A stretch of 47,550 nucleotides of DNA from contig CAZIKN010000035.1 in the NCBI GenBank assembly GCA_964539805.1, positions 1 through 47,550 of the forward strand, written 5' to 3'. The DNA is from M3007 sp964539805. Lineage in GTDB: Bacteria > Bacteroidota > Bacteroidia > Chitinophagales > Saprospiraceae. Below the pieces are notes generated by a model. The model searched no databases and was not told the origin of the DNA. It saw only the letters and a program-made list of their open reading frames with translations. Position numbers and translations under genes: made by a program. Shown here one piece after another: positions 1 to 7,935 of this stretch. Every line of letters starts with the position of its first letter. The first letter of the stretch is position 1.

Positions 1-393
1 AGGCTTGGTTATCCTGCTTCCATTACATTCAAACAATTCATCAGTGAACAGGGCGCTTTTGAAGCCTTTTTGGGAACCCGTGGGTACAGCGCTTATCGCT
101 GGACCAACATTGGCCTTGCCTACCAACACCATAATGCCATTCCAGATGTGGAGGGCCTGAAATGGTACTATGGCGGCGGTGCATCCCTGTTTTTCTGGAA
201 TTATGACAAAGGTTTTGATGGCGACGGCAATCTAAGCATCGGTATTCTGGGCACTTTAGGCTTGGACTACAAATTTACAACGGCCCCTATCAATCTTTCT
301 GTGGATTGGATGCCCTTGATCTTTCTCAACGGCTACGCTAGCGGATTTGGTGGTGGCTATGGTGCCTTGAGTGCCAGATATACGTTTAGGTAG
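1..393 (+). CDS. Outer-membrane beta-barrel-like protein, C-terminal part (5' truncated by window)
   Basis: The reading frame is open from base 1 and ends at TAG 391-393, so only the last 130 residues are visible. They alternate hydrophobic, aromatic and glycine residues (FFWNYDKG, LGLDYKF, LSVDWMPL, GGGYGALSARYTFR) and end in an aromatic-rich strand with terminal Phe-Arg. This is the usual look of the last strands of a small Bacteroidota outer-membrane barrel. It fits the PorT/OmpW-like small barrels, but no specific family motif is visible, so the role is open. The signal peptide and the start lie outside the window. The downstream region to 875 has no gene. Confidence 0.7.
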   Translation, partial: RLGYPASITFKQFISEQGAFEAFLGTRGYSAYRWTNIGLAYQHHNAIPDVEGLKWYYGGGASLFFWNYDKGFDGDGNLSIGILGTLGLDYKFTTAPINLSVDWMPLIFLNGYASGFGGGYGALSARYTFR

Positions 394-875
394 TAAAAGC
401 AGGCCATTCCCCCAACACTAAAAAAGGTAATACAAAGAGCATGGTGCCTTGTCATCAAACTGCTTACTACAGGCAGGCAGGCGCAGTGCTAACACTCCGT
501 TACCCTTCAAGTTTTGGGGGAAGGCTCACTTGAGCTTTCATAATTGCTTCTTTTGGCATGGTGCTAACCAAATGTACGTTGATTTTCCCATAAAATAACT
601 GCACGCACAATCTTATGGAATAAATACCTCTCTTTTGCTTAGAGCACGTCTGGGATTTTCCCGCTTGGCCCAAAAGGGTTCTTTTTTCAGCATTTTCACC
701 CTTTTTTCAGTCGTGTAGCCCTGCTACACTCCTTCAAAAACGATAAAAATGCTGAAAAAGCCTCTCGTTTTTGACTCAAGCAGAAAATTCCAGACGTGCT
801 CTTAAACCATAATAGTATTACTTTGTTTTTCGGATATATTGCTCCCAAATTTAAAGATTTTCAAACATAGTAACC
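394..875. other. Intergenic region carrying a hairpin element
   Basis: This stretch of about 480 bases has no credible ORF. It holds an inverted pair at 402-418 and 512-528 (both contain TTCCCCCAA on one strand or the other), which could fold behind the first gene as a weak terminator, and the 160-base palindromic element at 642-801 listed separately. Otherwise I see nothing in it. Confidence 0.6.
642..801. mobile_element. MITE-like palindromic element with terminal inverted repeats and 3-bp TTA duplication
   Basis: The outer 19 bases (642-660 and 783-801) are inverted copies differing at one position (GAGCACGTCTGG/A.. against its complement), flanked on both sides by TTA (639-641 and 802-804), as a target duplication would be. 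Inside, 681-699 pairs with 742-760 (around TTTTTCAGCATTTT) and a central stem GTGTAG/CTACAC (713-718, 724-729) closes the hairpin, so nearly the whole element can fold on itself. It has no ORF. This fits a miniature inverted-repeat element moved by a transposase in trans. A structured RNA or large cruciform is the alternative, but the flanking TTA pair favours insertion. Confidence 0.55.
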
Positions 876-911
876 ATGGGGCAGGCCATGCTCCACACAA
901 CACAAAACATT

Positions 912-1622
912 ATGGATTTACTGACCAACCCTGATGCCTGGATAGCCTTCATTACCCTTTGCGCACTTGAGATAGTCCTTGGTATTGACAATATTGTATT
1001 CATCTCCATTCTTACCAACAGGCTACCTAAAGAGGAGCAAGCAGGCGCACGGCGTACGGGTCTTATGCTTGCATTGGTTATGCGCTTAGGCTTGCTGTTT
1101 TCTATTTCCTGGATGATGAGCCTGATCCATCCCCTTTTTACCCTGATGAACAATGAAATATCAGGCCGCGACCTGATTTTGCTTATTGGTGGCCTATTCC
1201 TGATTTATAAAAGTGTAAAAGAGATTCACCACAAGGTAGAAGATGCTGATGATGGCAACCAAAGCCCCAAAAAGATGAGCTATGCAGCAGTTATTGGTCA
1301 AATCGTGCTGATTGACCTCGTTTTTTCCTTGGATTCCGTGATTACAGCTGTCGGCATGGTGGACAGGATTGAGATTATGATTGCGGCAGTTATCGTTTCC
1401 ATGGCCGTTATGCTGGTGTCCGCAGCCCCCATAAGCAATTTTGTCAATCGCCATCCTGCCATCAAGGTATTGGCTTTGGCCTTCCTTATCATGATCGGGG
1501 TAGCCTTGATCGGTCAGGGGCTTGACTTTAATATACCAAAAGCCTATATTTATTTCTCCATGGCCTTCGCTCTTGGAGTAGAAATGATCAATATCCGCAT
1601 TGGAAGCAGGGCCGCCAAGTAA
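912..1622 (+). CDS. TerC family integral membrane protein
   Basis: The 236-residue protein belongs to the TerC/YkoY/YgdQ family of multi-pass membrane proteins, linked in other bacteria to metal (manganese) export and tellurite resistance. It shows the family pattern: ALEIVLGIDNIVFISIL in the first helix, a basic loop (NRLPKEEQ), GRDLILLIGGLFLIYKS, a charged cytoplasmic loop, then IVLIDLVFSLDSVITAVGM with the second conserved Asp pair, and a C-terminal helix before NIRIGSR. About seven membrane segments are predictable. I prefer ATG 912 (MDLLTNPDAW), which matches the usual family N-terminus; an in-frame ATG at 876 would add 12 non-family residues. It converges on the cytochrome gene with no base between the stops. 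Confidence 0.88.
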   Translation: MDLLTNPDAWIAFITLCALEIVLGIDNIVFISILTNRLPKEEQAGARRTGLMLALVMRLGLLFSISWMMSLIHPLFTLMNNEISGRDLILLIGGLFLIYKSVKEIHHKVEDADDGNQSPKKMSYAAVIGQIVLIDLVFSLDSVITAVGMVDRIEIMIAAVIVSMAVMLVSAAPISNFVNRHPAIKVLALAFLIMIGVALIGQGLDFNIPKAYIYFSMAFALGVEMINIRIGSRAAK

Positions 1623-2018
1623 TCACTGACTTTTAAGCGTCAGGGTGTATGCCGCGACTGCTTTTATTTCTTCTGCGTCCAATATTTTTTCAAAAGGGGT
1701 CATCAGCTTTTTCCCATAGGTGATGGTCTCAATCCGTTGTTCAAGGCCAAGGGTGCTTTGGCTAAGGTCTTTCGCTCCATTTAGGCCCAATTTCCCATCG
1801 GGGCCGTGGCAAATAACACAGTGTTTTCTAAATATGGCCATCCCATCGGGTTGAAAATGGCTTGATTCATTTTTTTCCTTGATTTTGTTGATCTCCCGTT
1901 TTGTTTTTTCACTTGCAGATTCACAAGAAAACAAGAAAAAACATAATAATATTTTGCAGGTAGCCGTTTTGATATAGTGTTTCAAAATATAATATTTAAT
2001 TTGTTGTAATTTCAACAA
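1623..2018 (-). CDS. Small c-type cytochrome lipoprotein
   Basis: A monohaem cytochrome c domain follows a lipoprotein signal. Counting from the TTG at 2018, the lipobox LFSC puts the lipidated Cys at 32, a Lys/Glu-rich linker follows, the haem motif CVICH is at 67-71 and the probable axial Met at 106 (KLMTPFE). The remaining fold (DAEEIKAVAAYTLTL) is the usual C-terminal helix of cytochrome c class I. It should carry electrons at the periplasmic face, partner unknown. No ATG precedes the haem site: the start must be TTG at 2018, 2015 or 1985. TTG 1985 gives a more typical 20-residue signal. Its stop touches that of the TerC gene. Confidence 0.82.
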   Translation of the reverse strand: MLKLQQIKYYILKHYIKTATCKILLCFFLFSCESASEKTKREINKIKEKNESSHFQPDGMAIFRKHCVICHGPDGKLGLNGAKDLSQSTLGLEQRIETITYGKKLMTPFEKILDAEEIKAVAAYTLTLKSQ

Positions 2019-2055
2019 AAACGAGGACTATTTGTTCAGTATAAAAAAAATGTTA

Positions 2056-2088
2056 TTTGGCTATTCTAACAATTTCGTAGTACTTTTG
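2056..2088 (+). promoter_or_regulatory. Bacteroidota-type promoter driving the small RNA candidate
   Basis: TTTG at 2056-2059, 21 bases, then TACTTTTG at 2081-2088: an exact match to the Bacteroidota primary-sigma consensus TTTG-N19..21-TAnnTTTG. Transcription would start near 2094-2096, rightward, with no ORF downstream before the terminator at 2169-2205. Confidence 0.65.
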
Positions 2089-2094
2089 TGCCGT

Positions 2095-2205
2095 ACGTAG
2101 CGCTACATAGTACAAACTACTGCAACTTCACGAAATTCAATTGTATATAGTGTTTGTTTTTTGATTGTCCCTGTCACGTAGTAATATATGACAGGGCTAT
2201 TTTTT
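2095..2205 (+). ncRNA. Putative small RNA of about 110 nt
   Basis: This is a compact transcription unit without an ORF: consensus promoter at 2056-2088, a self-complementary 5' segment GTAGCGCTAC (2098-2107), an unstructured AU-rich middle, and a strong intrinsic terminator with an 8-bp stem CCCTGTCA/TGACAGGG (2169-2176, 2189-2196) followed by CTATTTTTTT. I do not recognise it as 6S, 4.5S, tmRNA or RNase P RNA. It is transcribed away from the cytochrome gene and toward the convergent LamG gene, whose own terminator (2301-2328) lies beyond it, so it is not a leader of any visible gene. Expression is inferred, not shown. Confidence 0.5.
2169..2205 (+). terminator. Intrinsic terminator of the small RNA candidate
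   Basis: Perfect 8-bp stem (2169-2176 with 2189-2196), 12-base loop, then CTATTTTTTT. It acts rightward. Confidence 0.7.
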
Positions 2206-2294
2206 TGTTAAAATAAATTTTTTTTTCCTGATTTTTCAATTCTGGCACAAGTTTAGCAACACATAAATCGCTTCATACAATAGAAACGGTTTAG

Positions 2295-2337
2295 TGAAAA
2301 AAGCCCGGAACAAAAGTGTTCCGGGCTTCTTTTTTTT
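2295..2337. terminator. Strong bidirectional intrinsic terminator
   Basis: A 12-bp perfect stem AAGCCCGGAACA/TGTTCCGGGCTT (2301-2312, 2317-2328) with a 4-base loop has a T-run on each strand (C plus T8 rightward; six T leftward). It closes the minus-strand LamG gene ending at 2370 and backs up the rightward small RNA unit. Confidence 0.85.
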
Positions 2338-2369
2338 CCCCAACTTGGATATAGGTGCTAACGCGCTTT

Positions 2370-3611
2370 TTAGCGCAATAAGGACAGGCTTCCTGATTTC
2401 ACCTTTTCTTCGCCTCGGCACTTGTAACGGAGCCGATACAGGTATAGGCCCGGGTTAACGGGCTGATTATTAAAATTGCCATCCCAGGTATCGGTGACCT
2501 CCACCGCTGAGAACATACGGCCGCCCCAACGATCGAATATTTCAAAGGAGACGAACTCTTGTACCGAGAAAGGATTGCTGATGCCAAAAACATCATTTCT
2601 GCCGGGCGAATTGCCAGGCGTAAAGGCATTTGGGATAAATATTTTGTTGCAATCCAGCGTATCAGGGTCCACCACATTAATAAAGATGGTATCGGTGGTC
2701 CTGCAGCCGTCTTCTTTGATAAATTGCACAACATATTGTGTGGGCATTACCGGTTTGATAACAGGCTCCGCAATGGTTTCGTTTGAAACCCCTGCGGTCA
2801 TACCCGGAACCCACTTTACCGCATTAAGGCACCGGGCTGTGGTCCTGATCTGCACAGAACTGCCCAGATACACCACCGTGTCATCGTTCATAATTTGATC
2901 AGGGCGGCCATAATAGCGTAAAACATCATCAGCTGTAAGCGCCTTGCTGTGAAAACGGAGGTCATCAATATCCCCAACAAAACCTTTGTCTTCAGGGCAA
3001 ACGGGTTGAGCCAGTTCCAAGGGCGCATTTGAGCTGAGGTTGATCCGCCCCGCCGAGGTCTTGGTATCTCTTAGCACGCCATTCACATAAAGCTGGAACT
3101 TGGTATTGCTCCGCACAATAGCAACGTGGTGCCAGCAACGATCTTTGTCCAGGGTGGCTTGCACTACGGCAAGCAGATTATCATTTTCACTGATACCGGA
3201 TGAAATGGCCATCGCCTTATTGCCGCTATTAAACTTGCTGTAACGTATAAAAAAGGCATTTTTGGTGTCACAATTCTCCTGTTTGCTCATGATCACCTTG
3301 GCACCCGTTTCGCTCGCATCAGGCTTGATGTAGAATTGTACGGTAAAATCACTTGTTGTAAACACATCAGAAACAGGGCCTACAAGCAGGATGCCCGAAT
3401 TGGGCTTGAACCTAAAAGCAGAATCCTGTACCCCACAGGCCCAAGCCGTGTCACCAAGAATGGCCCCTGAGGAGTTGTTTCCGGTTTCGTCAAAAATGCG
3501 GGCCGTTTTGAACGGAAAATGGGCAACCAATTTATCAGGGTTGGACTGCGCCACACTGCGCTCGCAGAGGAAAAGGCTAATGGTCAGGCTAAACAAATAA
3601 ATAATACGCAT
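2370..3611 (-). CDS. Secreted LamG-domain protein with type B T9SS C-terminal domain
   Basis: The 413-residue exported protein starts at ATG 3611 (MRIIYLFSLTISLFLC...AQS signal peptide, cleavage after about residue 22); the open frame continues upstream to 3683 but would put 24 residues before the signal. A LamG/concanavalin-like domain covers about 30-235 (LVAHFPF start, VQFYIKPD, HHVAIVRS, LYVNG, GDIDDLRFHSKAL). A short Ig-like segment follows, then the gliding-motility-associated C-terminal domain (about 335-413: FIPNAFTPG, FEIFDRWGG, TWDGNFN, PGLYLYRLRYKC). This tail directs export through T9SS and surface attachment or release. Its role may be carbohydrate or protein binding at the surface. 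It lies just downstream of the PfkB gene on the same strand. Confidence 0.85.
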   Translation of the reverse strand: MRIIYLFSLTISLFLCERSVAQSNPDKLVAHFPFKTARIFDETGNNSSGAILGDTAWACGVQDSAFRFKPNSGILLVGPVSDVFTTSDFTVQFYIKPDASETGAKVIMSKQENCDTKNAFFIRYSKFNSGNKAMAISSGISENDNLLAVVQATLDKDRCWHHVAIVRSNTKFQLYVNGVLRDTKTSAGRINLSSNAPLELAQPVCPEDKGFVGDIDDLRFHSKALTADDVLRYYGRPDQIMNDDTVVYLGSSVQIRTTARCLNAVKWVPGMTAGVSNETIAEPVIKPVMPTQYVVQFIKEDGCRTTDTIFINVVDPDTLDCNKIFIPNAFTPGNSPGRNDVFGISNPFSVQEFVSFEIFDRWGGRMFSAVEVTDTWDGNFNNQPVNPGLYLYRLRYKCRGEEKVKSGSLSLLR

Positions 3612-3679
3612 CGGGAAATCTTTTTTTGGGAAAACGATCAGAACTGCAAAAGAAGTATTTTTTGCTGTATTGCCCCTGA

Positions 3680-4594
3680 TCAAATATGGAAATGTACCAG
3701 ATCAGCGAATTCTTGTACCCTGTTTTTGAGCATACTGTCATCCACTTCAAGCAAACGGTCAATACTGAATTTCTCCACGCAAAAAGAGGCGAGCGCTGAA
3801 CCATAAATAACAGCCCGCTTCATGTTGGCAAATGAACTGTCCTGGGTTTTGGCTAACCAGCCCATAAAACCACCTGCGAAAGTATCGCCCGCGCCGGTTG
3901 GGTCTGTCACCTCAAGCAGCGGGAGTGCCGGGGCAAAGAACATTTTCCCTTCGTGAAACAACAGCGCGCCGTGCTCGCCTTTTTTGATGACCAAATATTT
4001 GGGGCCCATCCTGTGGATAACAGCCGCTGCCTTCAGGAGGGAATGCTGTCCAGAGAGCTGGCGCGCTTCCTCATCATTAATCGTCAGAATATCAATATGT
4101 TGGAGTACTTTCAACAAGTCATCCATGGCTGTATTCATCCAAAAATTCATGGTATCCAGCGCAATTAATTTCGGGCGACTTGCCATTTGATTGATTACCT
4201 GCATTTGGATTTGAGGGGTCAGGTTGCCCAACATCACATATTCCGCATGCCGATATGACTCTGGCAATACCGGATCAAAGGTGGCCAATACATTGAGCTG
4301 GGTATCCAGGGTATCGCGGCTGTTCATGTTATCATGGTACCTGCCCGCCCAAAAAAACGATTTTTCTCCCTCCTTCACCTGTAAGCCGGCAAGGTCAACC
4401 CCGCGGGCTTTCATCTGGTTCAGTGTTCTCTCCGGAAAATCATCCCCCACAACGGACACAATTTGTACCGGTTTGACAAAATAGGATGCAGCCAGTGATA
4501 TATAGGTGCAGGCGCCTCCTACTACTTTTTCAGCGCGACCGGATGGCGTTTCGATGTCGTCAAATGCAACCGTTCCTACGGCAAGCAAACTCAT
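3680..4594 (-). CDS. PfkB-family carbohydrate/nucleoside kinase
   Basis: The 304-residue protein has the ribokinase/PfkB fold. It starts MSLLAVGTVAFDDIETP, carries the N-terminal GG-A motif (VVGGACTYISLAASYF) that contacts the sugar, a middle NDEEARQL, and the C-terminal signature DPTGAGDTFAGG with catalytic Asp237. It transfers phosphate from ATP to a hydroxyl of a sugar or nucleoside; the substrate cannot be read from sequence. Many Bacteroidota genomes hold this protein annotated as sugar kinase or adenosine kinase-like. ATG 4594 is well placed. A tRNA gene with its own terminator lies immediately upstream, so the gene needs readthrough or a separate promoter. Confidence 0.88.
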   Translation of the reverse strand: MSLLAVGTVAFDDIETPSGRAEKVVGGACTYISLAASYFVKPVQIVSVVGDDFPERTLNQMKARGVDLAGLQVKEGEKSFFWAGRYHDNMNSRDTLDTQLNVLATFDPVLPESYRHAEYVMLGNLTPQIQMQVINQMASRPKLIALDTMNFWMNTAMDDLLKVLQHIDILTINDEEARQLSGQHSLLKAAAVIHRMGPKYLVIKKGEHGALLFHEGKMFFAPALPLLEVTDPTGAGDTFAGGFMGWLAKTQDSSFANMKRAVIYGSALASFCVEKFSIDRLLEVDDSMLKNRVQEFADLVHFHI

Positions 4595-4613
4595 GTTGAA
4601 TGGATTTAGGAAT

Positions 4614-4650
4614 AATAAAAAAAGCCACCGAAATAGATTCGATGGCTTTA
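4614..4650 (-). terminator. Intrinsic terminator of tRNA-Asn
   Basis: On the minus strand the stem AAAGCCATCGAA / TTCGGTGGCTTT (one G-T pair) with a 5-base loop is followed by seven T. It lies 10 bases after the tRNA 3' end and before the PfkB start. Confidence 0.75.
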
Positions 4651-4659
4651 AATTTCGAG

Positions 4660-4733
4660 CGTCCCATCAAGGACTTGAACCTTGGACCTACGGATTAACA
4701 GTCCGCCGCTCTAACCGACTGAGCTAATGAGAC
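4660..4733 (-). tRNA. tRNA-Asn (GTT)
   Basis: The 74-base cloverleaf reads GTCTCAT..ATGGGAC in the acceptor stem (one T-G pair) with discriminator G, a D-arm TAGCTCAGTCGGTTAGAGC, an anticodon loop CTGTTAA with anticodon GTT, and a T-arm around GGTTCAAGTCC. CCA is not encoded. It is a single gene with its own promoter and terminator. Confidence 0.95.
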
Positions 4734-4751
4734 GTGCTTTAAAAGCGGGTG

Positions 4752-4783
4752 CAAATGTACAATCGTCCATTTGAATAGTGCAA
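4752..4783 (-). promoter_or_regulatory. Promoter of tRNA-Asn
   Basis: On the minus strand, TTG (4783-4781), 21 bases, then TACATTTG (4759-4752) fits the Bacteroidota consensus, placing the start about 10 bases before the mature tRNA. Confidence 0.6.
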
Positions 4784-4802
4784 GATTTTTTTAAAAAAAA
4801 TT

Positions 4803-6221
4803 TCACTCAATCAAAAAAAGGCTCCAACCGCTTGGTAAATCGCTTATTTTCGTCAAAGTGTAATGCTCATTTACGTAGGCCCAATTCAGCATTGGCGCTT
4901 CCCGTGCCCATTGCTTTTCTAACAAGGGCGCATTGAAGATAAGGTAAGCGCCCTTGGGAAAATTAGTGTACTGCCGCTCCCAAAGGCTGTAATGTTGCAC
5001 TTCCGGCATATAGTTACGCAAGGCCACATCATAATCAAAGCCAAAAAGGATGTCGCCGGCATGCAGCTGTCCGCGCAAGATTGTTGTCATTTCGCGCTCT
5101 GCTCGCTGGCGGGACACTACGGGCCTTAGCTGCCAAATTATACCCGTCAATTGGCATAATGCCACAACGGCCAAAATAGACCAGCTTATTCTTTTGAAAA
5201 AATAAAAACCATACGAAACCATCCGATCCCAGGCAGGAAAGACAAGCAACAAAAACAGCATATAGGCGGGTAGCAGGTAGCGCAGGTTTTGGTGTGGAAG
5301 CCCTGCTAAAAACAACAGATACAAGCCTATACAAGCCAACATAGTCTTTTGCGTTCGCAAATAAAGATCCGTTTTGCGCCACAAAAAAAACAAGCCCGAA
5401 ATGGGCAGGCAAAAAGCCAGGTGGGCCAAAGGGGATAGTACAAACAGGATATTGGGCAGAAAATGATGCACCAGACCGCTGGGCGTTTCAAGATTGCGCA
5501 ACCAAAAATATTTTATGGACCATGAGGAGACAAATGAATGGGATGCCGCCGCAAAGAGTGCACCTTGCTTGATCCACAAATAAGGGAGTATGCCGAACAA
5601 AGCCCCCATAGCCATGCCCAAAAAATACCGCCAGTTGTTTTGTCTGAACCCCACAAAAAGCAATACCGCCATCAAAGGCACCAATAACACTATAGCGGCA
5701 TAACGTGTGGTCAGCGCAAAGCTGGCACAGGCAAAAGCCCAAAACAAGCGCGCATACTGCCGCTTTTCCAACACCAACACTGCCTGATATGCCGTTGCCA
5801 ACACAAAAAACAAACCGACGCCGTCACTCATGCTGCAAAAGCCCGACCTGACAAAAACAGGGCACATACCCATGAGCAATACCACAAAATACAAGCGGGA
5901 TCGGAAGGCCGACCCGGGCGAAACAAGGCGCACAAGGCGCTCAAAAAGCCAGACGCTTGCCGCCGCAAAAACCCAGCTCACTGCCCGTAATGACCCAATA
6001 GCGCCAATGCCCAGCCATTGCAGCAATGCAGCCAACATTGGGTAGCCTCCTGCCATTTCGGCATCTCCTATGCTGTATGTGGCATGCCCCTCACCTGCCA
6101 AACGAGCAGCATACACCTGGCTCATACGTAAGTACTCATGCGCGTCTTGTCCATATAAGCCATTGAAATTCAAAAATATAGAAAGAAGAGCCAAAAGTAA
6201 AAGTGGTATCCAAAAAAACAT
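4803..6221 (-). CDS. GT-C fold membrane glycosyltransferase (ArnT/PMT-like)
   Basis: A 472-residue polytopic protein with 10 or more hydrophobic segments. After the first helix comes GLYGQDAHEYLRMSQVY, with the acidic residues (Asp26, Glu29) in the first periplasmic loop that mark GT-C enzymes using polyprenyl-phosphate sugars, then GGYPMLAALLQWLG and WVFAAASVWLFERL, as in the glycosyltransferase 39/PMT_2 family. A short periplasmic C-terminal domain of about 100 residues follows the last helix. It probably adds a sugar to a lipid, glycan or protein at the outer face of the inner membrane. It is divergent from lpxK (84-base gap), but that alone does not show a lipid A role. ATG 6221 starts directly at the first helix. 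Confidence 0.75.
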   Translation of the reverse strand: MFFWIPLLLLALLSIFLNFNGLYGQDAHEYLRMSQVYAARLAGEGHATYSIGDAEMAGGYPMLAALLQWLGIGAIGSLRAVSWVFAAASVWLFERLVRLVSPGSAFRSRLYFVVLLMGMCPVFVRSGFCSMSDGVGLFFVLATAYQAVLVLEKRQYARLFWAFACASFALTTRYAAIVLLVPLMAVLLFVGFRQNNWRYFLGMAMGALFGILPYLWIKQGALFAAASHSFVSSWSIKYFWLRNLETPSGLVHHFLPNILFVLSPLAHLAFCLPISGLFFLWRKTDLYLRTQKTMLACIGLYLLFLAGLPHQNLRYLLPAYMLFLLLVFPAWDRMVSYGFYFFKRISWSILAVVALCQLTGIIWQLRPVVSRQRAEREMTTILRGQLHAGDILFGFDYDVALRNYMPEVQHYSLWERQYTNFPKGAYLIFNAPLLEKQWAREAPMLNWAYVNEHYTLTKISDLPSGWSLFLIE

Positions 6222-6255
6222 TAGCCATCAAATTTGGAGTGAATTTAGCGCTGTT

Positions 6256-6287
6256 TTTGGATCAGCCTCGAAAAAGAGGGTAATTTG
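6256..6287 (+). promoter_or_regulatory. Probable lpxK promoter
   Basis: TTTG 6256-6259, 21 bases, then TAATTTG 6281-6287, which is one base shorter than the TAnnTTTG consensus. The start would be about 10 bases before ATG 6306. Confidence 0.45.
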
Positions 6288-6305
6288 CAACCGAATTTCT
6301 GAAAT

Positions 6306-7373
6306 ATGCCGGACGATATCCTGATAAGAATACTATTGCTACCCGTAGCACTGCTTTACGGCCTTTCCGTTGGCGTGCGCAACCTTATGTACCGCATAGG
6401 TGCCTTGCGGAGTGTACGGTTTGATATTCCGGTCATTTCGGTTGGGAATATTTCTGTGGGCGGAACCGGCAAAACACCACATATAGAATACCTGCTGCGC
6501 TGGCTGCATCAATATTTGAACTTAGCTGTGTTGAGCCGAGGCTACGGGCGCAAAACTTATGGTTACAGACCAGTGACCATTATTGACAGTGCAGAGGAGG
6601 TGGGCGACGAGCCTCTGCAGTTCAAGCGGCACTTCCCGGATATACCCATCAGTGTGGGCGAGAGCCGTGCACTTGGGGTGCCGGAGTTGGTCAAGCGCAA
6701 CCCCGATACCCATTGTATCCTGCTGGATGACGCCTTTCAGCATTTGGCCGTTACACCTGGGCTTAACATCCTGCTCACGGAATTTAACCGGCCTTTCACC
6801 CGTGATTGGCTTTTGCCTTCCGGGCGCCTGCGCGAGTGGCGCAATGCCTACCGCCGTGCCGATATTATTGTGGTGACCAAATGCCCCGCCGATTTAAACC
6901 ATAAGCAGCGCTGGGAAATGTATGCCGAAATAGACCCCTACCCGCGCCAGCGCATCTATTTCTCCAAGTATAAATATGGCATGCCCTACGAACTGCTGCG
7001 CCCCGATGTGGCGCGCCCGCTTGATCTCGAAACGGATGCGCTCTTAGTGTGCGCTATAGCCGGCACGGATTATCTGTTACAGTACCTGGGCCAAAACCTG
7101 CGCTCCGTGCGTACCATGGAATTTACGGATCATCATTATTTTGAGGACGAAGACCTGCGCAACATCTTAAAGCAGTACAATAACCTCCAAAGCCCCAACA
7201 AGATCATTGTGACCACCGAAAAAGATGCTACCCGACTTGAACTACACCGTGATTTTATATGGCAAAACAACCTGAACATTGTGGTTTTGCCTATTGAAGT
7301 AACGTTTTGTGATGATGACGAGGAAGCTTTTCAAAAGGACGTAAAATCGTTTTTGACGGGTTTTAAGGTGTAA
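6306..7373 (+). CDS. lpxK: Tetraacyldisaccharide 4'-kinase
   Basis: LpxK phosphorylates the 4' position of the lipid A disaccharide at the cytoplasmic face of the inner membrane, a late step of lipid A synthesis. The 355 residues match the usual length. The protein begins with a membrane-associating helix (LIRILLLPVALLYG), followed by the Walker A GNISVGGTGKT (47-57), then LSRGYGRKTYGYRPV, EVGDEPLQFKRHF, the family motif LLDDAFQHLAV with its DDxxQH element, LLPSGRLREWRNAYRRADIIVVTK, and a C-terminal FTDHHYFEDEDL with VTTEKDATRL. All core motifs are intact. It converges on the Fur gene with 29 bases between the stops. Confidence 0.96.
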   Translation: MPDDILIRILLLPVALLYGLSVGVRNLMYRIGALRSVRFDIPVISVGNISVGGTGKTPHIEYLLRWLHQYLNLAVLSRGYGRKTYGYRPVTIIDSAEEVGDEPLQFKRHFPDIPISVGESRALGVPELVKRNPDTHCILLDDAFQHLAVTPGLNILLTEFNRPFTRDWLLPSGRLREWRNAYRRADIIVVTKCPADLNHKQRWEMYAEIDPYPRQRIYFSKYKYGMPYELLRPDVARPLDLETDALLVCAIAGTDYLLQYLGQNLRSVRTMEFTDHHYFEDEDLRNILKQYNNLQSPNKIIVTTEKDATRLELHRDFIWQNNLNIVVLPIEVTFCDDDEEAFQKDVKSFLTGFKV

Positions 7374-7402
7374 ACTAATAGTGCTGGACGCGTCAGCAGA
7401 CA

Positions 7403-7927
7403 TTAATCCCCCCATCCCGGCTCATCATCTTCCATTTTGGGCTGGTTGCGGAGGATACCGAACTCCATTTCTTTTTGGCAGCTGCCGCACACGCCGTACA
7501 GGTTGAGCGAGTGGTGCGTGATGCTAAAATTCAGCAATTCGCCCACCATGTCCTTGATCTGCTGCACACGCGGATCACAAAACTCCACCACCTTGCCACA
7601 GTGGGCACAGATGACGTGATCATGCTGTTTAAATCCGTACGACTTTTCGTATTGCGCCAAATTGCGCCCAAACTGGTGTTTTTTCACCAAATCACAGGAC
7701 ACCAACAACTCCAGCGTGTTGTACACCGTGGCACGGCTGACCCGATAATTGCGGTTCTTCATGTGTATGTACAGGGCCTCCGCATCAAAATGATCCGTGC
7801 GCTTGTAAATTTCCTCCAGAATGGCAAAGCGTTCGGGGGTTTTGCGCAGTCCGTTTTTTTCCAGTTGGGTGGAAAAAATATTGAGTACCTGACGGATCAG
7901 TTCCTGCTCATTGCGTTGGGTAGCCAT
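7403..7927 (-). CDS. Fur-family metal-responsive transcriptional repressor
   Basis: A 174-residue Fur-superfamily regulator. The N-terminal winged helix (about 10-92) has LRKTPERFAILEEIY and VSRATVYNTLELLV. The dimerisation half has a His-rich metal site HDHVICAHC (His102, His104, Cys107, Cys110) and a second zinc Cys pair CGSC (147, 150). This two-CxxC layout is the structural zinc site of Fur/PerR/Zur. The last 20 residues are an acidic tail (MEDDEPGWGD), common in Bacteroidota Fur proteins. Which metal or peroxide it senses cannot be told; Fur for iron is the default. ATG 7927 is preceded by a short-period repeat (7936-8010). Confidence 0.9.
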   Translation of the reverse strand: MATQRNEQELIRQVLNIFSTQLEKNGLRKTPERFAILEEIYKRTDHFDAEALYIHMKNRNYRVSRATVYNTLELLVSCDLVKKHQFGRNLAQYEKSYGFKQHDHVICAHCGKVVEFCDPRVQQIKDMVGELLNFSITHHSLNLYGVCGSCQKEMEFGILRNQPKMEDDEPGWGD

Positions 7928-7935
7928 AATATTTG

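Noticed and set aside
402..528. Inverted pair around TTCCCCCAA as an insertion element or riboswitch
   Set aside because: Only about 16 bases with mismatches, no target duplication, no conserved riboswitch motif; at most a weak terminator.
2095..2205. 6S RNA, SRP RNA or a riboswitch
   Set aside because: Too short for 6S, lacks the GGAAGCAGC-type SRP core, and no gene follows that a riboswitch could control.
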